From positions 1-8,340 of the forward strand of contig CAKSHI010000025.1 in the NCBI GenBank assembly GCA_934457115.1: a DNA stretch of 8,340 nucleotides, in the 5' to 3' direction. The position numbers and the translations under genes were made by a program. The first letter of the stretch is position 1. Each line of letters starts with the position of its first letter. The stretch comes from an uncultured Eubacteriales bacterium. Lineage in GTDB: Bacteria; Bacillota; Clostridia; Oscillospirales; Acutalibacteraceae. The notes below the pieces were generated by a model that was given only the letters and a program-made list of their open reading frames with translations, did no database searches and had not been told where the DNA came from. Shown here one piece after another: positions 6,197 through 8,340 of the stretch.

Positions 6197-7009
6197 TTAC
6201 CATAATACATTTTCATAATTGATGAAATATGCCCTTAATGAATCAATTTCCTCACTAATTTTCTTTCTCTCCTTATCGCAAAACATTCTAAGTCTCATAT
6301 CAATAATAGCTTGAGCTTGTTCCATACAAAATCCAAACTGATTCATCAATTGCTGCCTCGCATTCATGGAGTCAGCTGCTCCGGCAATTATGTCACCAAC
6401 TGTATTGTGATGTTCCTGCGCCCACTTTATAGCTTCTAATATCGTCTTTCTTACCATAACACTTTCTATAACATGACTGATATATTCCGCAAACTCTCCC
6501 AGTTTCTGTTTATCGCTGCCTAACGCCACTCTCCATGCAACTTTGTGTGCGGTCTCTTCTTCAATTCTATCAGCATATTGATCCAGCATATCAATAAAAA
6601 TATCTTGATAAAATTTCCTTTTTTTATTGATAGCTTCCATATTTTCTTCCCCTAAAATCATATTTCTATAAAAATTGTATTGATTGGCCGATTTTATCAC
6701 TAAGTCATATTGATGTTTAAGCTCCAGAGAAAGAGTTATATCTTCCCGCATGTATTCGAATATTTTTCTGAAACTGATTTCATTCTGTTCCTCTAATTTT
6801 CTATTTACTTCATCCTCATGCTCAACTAAAATAGTAACTTCATTTTCAAGCAGAACTCCTCCTTCTGTAACCCAATATCTGCTTGCATCCTCTTCCGATA
6901 AATCAACTATTTTTCCATAAAATATCTCTTTTTCTTCAGTTTTAACATTGATTACTGTATTCTGTTCCCAGCTTTCTAAAAATTCGAAAAGGTTCATCAT
7001 AGACATCAT
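6197..7009 (-). CDS. Unknown protein with GyrA-like coiled-coil/C-gate segment at the C-terminus
   Basis: The 270-residue protein ends in a segment (about 188-262) that reads like the DNA gyrase A / topoisomerase IV A dimer-gate region. Landmarks are RKTILEAIKWAQEH, a spaced ARQQLMNQFGF, then QAQAIIDMRLRMF (231-243) and ERKKISEEIDSL (247-258), matching the gyrase pattern 'FxLSExQAQAILDMRL..L..LER.KI..E...L'. The winged-helix catalytic tyrosine region and the beta-pinwheel are absent, so it is not a topoisomerase. Residues 15-65 look beta-rich (IFYGKIVDL, GGVLLENEVTILVEH); 66-187 are helical. It may use the gate fold for dimerisation or as a scaffold for the AAA protein encoded 42 bases downstream; that is inference. 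Four Met codons lie at residues 1, 2, 4 and 5, an in-frame TGA lies just upstream, and the ribosome site is weak, so the exact start is open. Confidence 0.85.
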   Translation of the reverse strand: MMSMMNLFEFLESWEQNTVINVKTEEKEIFYGKIVDLSEEDASRYWVTEGGVLLENEVTILVEHEDEVNRKLEEQNEISFRKIFEYMREDITLSLELKHQYDLVIKSANQYNFYRNMILGEENMEAINKKRKFYQDIFIDMLDQYADRIEEETAHKVAWRVALGSDKQKLGEFAEYISHVIESVMVRKTILEAIKWAQEHHNTVGDIIAGAADSMNARQQLMNQFGFCMEQAQAIIDMRLRMFCDKERKKISEEIDSLRAYFINYENVLW

Positions 7010-7035
7010 CCGCTTTCTTTTTAATCACAATATTT

Positions 7036-8340
7036 TTACTTCAATGTAATCTTTCCTCCACCATCGTAAAAGAATCCATTTGCTACTTCCATCATCAATA
7101 CATCATAACTGCCAAATGATGTAACTCCGATATCTTCACAATAATCTGGAAGCATTCGTCCATAATGACTCAACGGTCGGCTTGTATCACTCATATCCAG
7201 AACGTAAATTTCAGCTGCACCGCCCTCTTCCTCATCCGAATCATGTGAAAAAATATAAACTGTGCTTGGTATACCATTCATTGTATTATCTCTTTCTGTC
7301 ACAGACCAATGTCCTTCCCAGCTTTCCGGCACCTCTACTTCAAAATATTCATTTGAATAAGCTACCGTCTTTGTTTGATTCTCTGATTTTTCCGAGTTAT
7401 CTTTTTCCTGCCAGTTCAAATCTTCTTGCCAGTTTGCACTTGATTCCCAATGTTTTGACCATAATGGTTCTAATTCTTTTTCGAATAAATTCTGTGTCAA
7501 AAGATTCTTATCAAATATTGGTGTGTCCACGATTACCTCTCCTTGAATTTCAGGATTGAGTGACAAATCAAGACTCCCTGCATATCCATCTAAATCTTCT
7601 TTCGTGGATGCCTTTGCTTCCCCTTCTATTTTTCCTGAAATGCCGGCTGAAATATCTGCTCCAGATGCTCCGTATAATTTTGTAATTAGGTGAATTGTTG
7701 GTCCTACAGATGCATCTCCTGAAATTGAAACAGTGCTCCATACTAATCCGTCTGAATTAGAATCTATTTTCTTTATTTCTTTTACCTTTCCGGTTTTACT
7801 ACTGTACTGAAAACCAAGTGTTGTCTCTGCTGTCAGTTCGTATGATGTATCTATATTTCCCTCCAGATTCATCTCTGCACCAGCATCGATTTCTAACTGA
7901 TTAGTTACAACAATCGGAACTCCTGCCACAGCAAACTCGATATGTGGCAATTTCTTTTTCAATAGATTTTTTTCTAATTCTTTTGAATAGCTTTTACTGC
8001 ATTCCAGTTCTGCCTTTGCACCTTCCTTTGTCCGCGCTGCAATTCCACACTCTATCTCTCCATGAGCAATATCAATTTCCACTTCTACCCAAATACTAAT
8101 TCCTGCCTCTCCTGAAATAGTTACTGGATCTTCGGTTTCTTCAAAGCTTTTACTGTACATATATTCCGTCTCATCATCATTATCATTTTCCTTACACAAT
8201 TGACCATGAAACTGTGTTGCATCTGAATTAAATTCTGTATTTTCTACTATATAGCTTGTTGCTTCATTAGAGTTCTCTGTTAATTTGATTCTTTTATAAA
8301 TGTGTGCCTTTTCGAAGACATCAGTCAATACAGCCGGCTC
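7036..8340 (-). CDS. Beta-rich, probably exported protein, C-terminal 434 residues (N-terminus beyond right edge)
   Basis: The frame is open to position 8340, so the start and any signal peptide lie outside the window. A TTG at 8328 could be read as a start but there is no reason to prefer it. The visible part has a long central region of alternating polar and hydrophobic residues rich in Gly, Ser and Thr (for example GEAGISIWVEVEID, AVAGVPIVVTNQ, SISGDASVGPTIHL), as in extracellular beta-sheet domains. An acidic, Trp/Asn/Gln-rich linker follows (NWQEDLNWQEKDNSEK), then a C-terminal module beginning EYFEVEVPESWEGHWSV. Such 'E-PESW' modules recall C-terminal domains of clostridial surface proteins or lipoproteins, but I cannot name the family. 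No sortase motif or membrane anchor is visible at the C-terminus. The next gene starts 26 bases downstream, so co-transcription is plausible even though that protein looks cytosolic. Confidence 0.85.
   Translation of the reverse strand, partial: EPAVLTDVFEKAHIYKRIKLTENSNEATSYIVENTEFNSDATQFHGQLCKENDNDDETEYMYSKSFEETEDPVTISGEAGISIWVEVEIDIAHGEIECGIAARTKEGAKAELECSKSYSKELEKNLLKKKLPHIEFAVAGVPIVVTNQLEIDAGAEMNLEGNIDTSYELTAETTLGFQYSSKTGKVKEIKKIDSNSDGLVWSTVSISGDASVGPTIHLITKLYGASGADISAGISGKIEGEAKASTKEDLDGYAGSLDLSLNPEIQGEVIVDTPIFDKNLLTQNLFEKELEPLWSKHWESSANWQEDLNWQEKDNSEKSENQTKTVAYSNEYFEVEVPESWEGHWSVTERDNTMNGIPSTVYIFSHDSDEEEGGAAEIYVLDMSDTSRPLSHYGRMLPDYCEDIGVTSFGSYDVLMMEVANGFFYDGGGKITLK

Noticed and set aside
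1..8340. CRISPR arrays, insertion sequences, integrase genes or attachment sites
   Set aside because: I saw no regularly spaced repeats, transposase or recombinase motifs, or paired direct repeats; the only tandem repeat is the pair of tRNA-like RNAs.

Overview
The window looks like low-G+C Gram-positive DNA of the Clostridia, most like gut Lachnospiraceae. The basis is AT-rich DNA, strong GGAGG-type ribosome binding sites, and protein families I associate with that group: SpoVK/CbxX-type AAA ATPases, a DUF2828 VWA protein and a small 'MSRSYK' basic protein. This is a family-level impression, not a species call. Every supported gene lies on the minus strand, so the biological reading order runs from high to low coordinates. 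Gaps are about 3 to 56 bases, no stretch over 300 bases lacks a gene, and I see no convincing intrinsic terminator. The block may therefore be one long operon, with its first gene starting beyond the right edge and its last gene ending beyond the left edge.

In transcription order: (1) the C-terminal 434 residues of a beta-rich, probably exported protein (7036-8340, cut by the right edge). (2) A 270-residue protein whose last 80 residues resemble the coiled-coil/C-gate part of DNA gyrase subunit A (6197-7009). (3) A 948-residue protein with two intact CbxX/SpoVK AAA+ modules and what looks like a third, degenerate one at the N-terminus (3308-6154). (4) A small, very basic 89-residue protein (3010-3279). 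(5) A calcineurin-like metallophosphoesterase with a complete metal-site set (2246-2953). (6) Two back-to-back tRNA-like RNA genes of about 118 and 120 nt (2077-2194 and 1954-2073). (7) A 492-residue DUF2828 protein with a C-terminal VWA domain and intact MIDAS (443-1921). (8) An unrecognised protein cut by the left edge (1-390).

The most interesting part is elements 6 and 7. Both RNAs have a complete tRNA body: acceptor stem, U8-A9, a D arm with GG, a 5-nt variable loop and a canonical T arm. Neither has a normal anticodon loop. In its place is a roughly 50-nt insert with a shared architecture: UAAUGAA, then a hairpin capped by UCAUGYUYGUGA, then ACAGCAA. Stem bases differ between the two copies in compensating ways, which argues for selected RNA structure. 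The start codon of the DUF2828 gene lies only about 33 nt past the second RNA. DUF2828 proteins have the same layout as Ro60 (N-terminal helical part plus VWA/MIDAS), and bacterial Ro60 genes are known to sit beside tRNA-mimicking Y RNAs. My working hypothesis is a Ro60/Y-RNA-like ribonucleoprotein module built on DUF2828. The AAA+ protein, phosphoesterase and accessory proteins may be associated with it as remodelling or RNA-end-processing factors. That functional link is inferred from gene order only.
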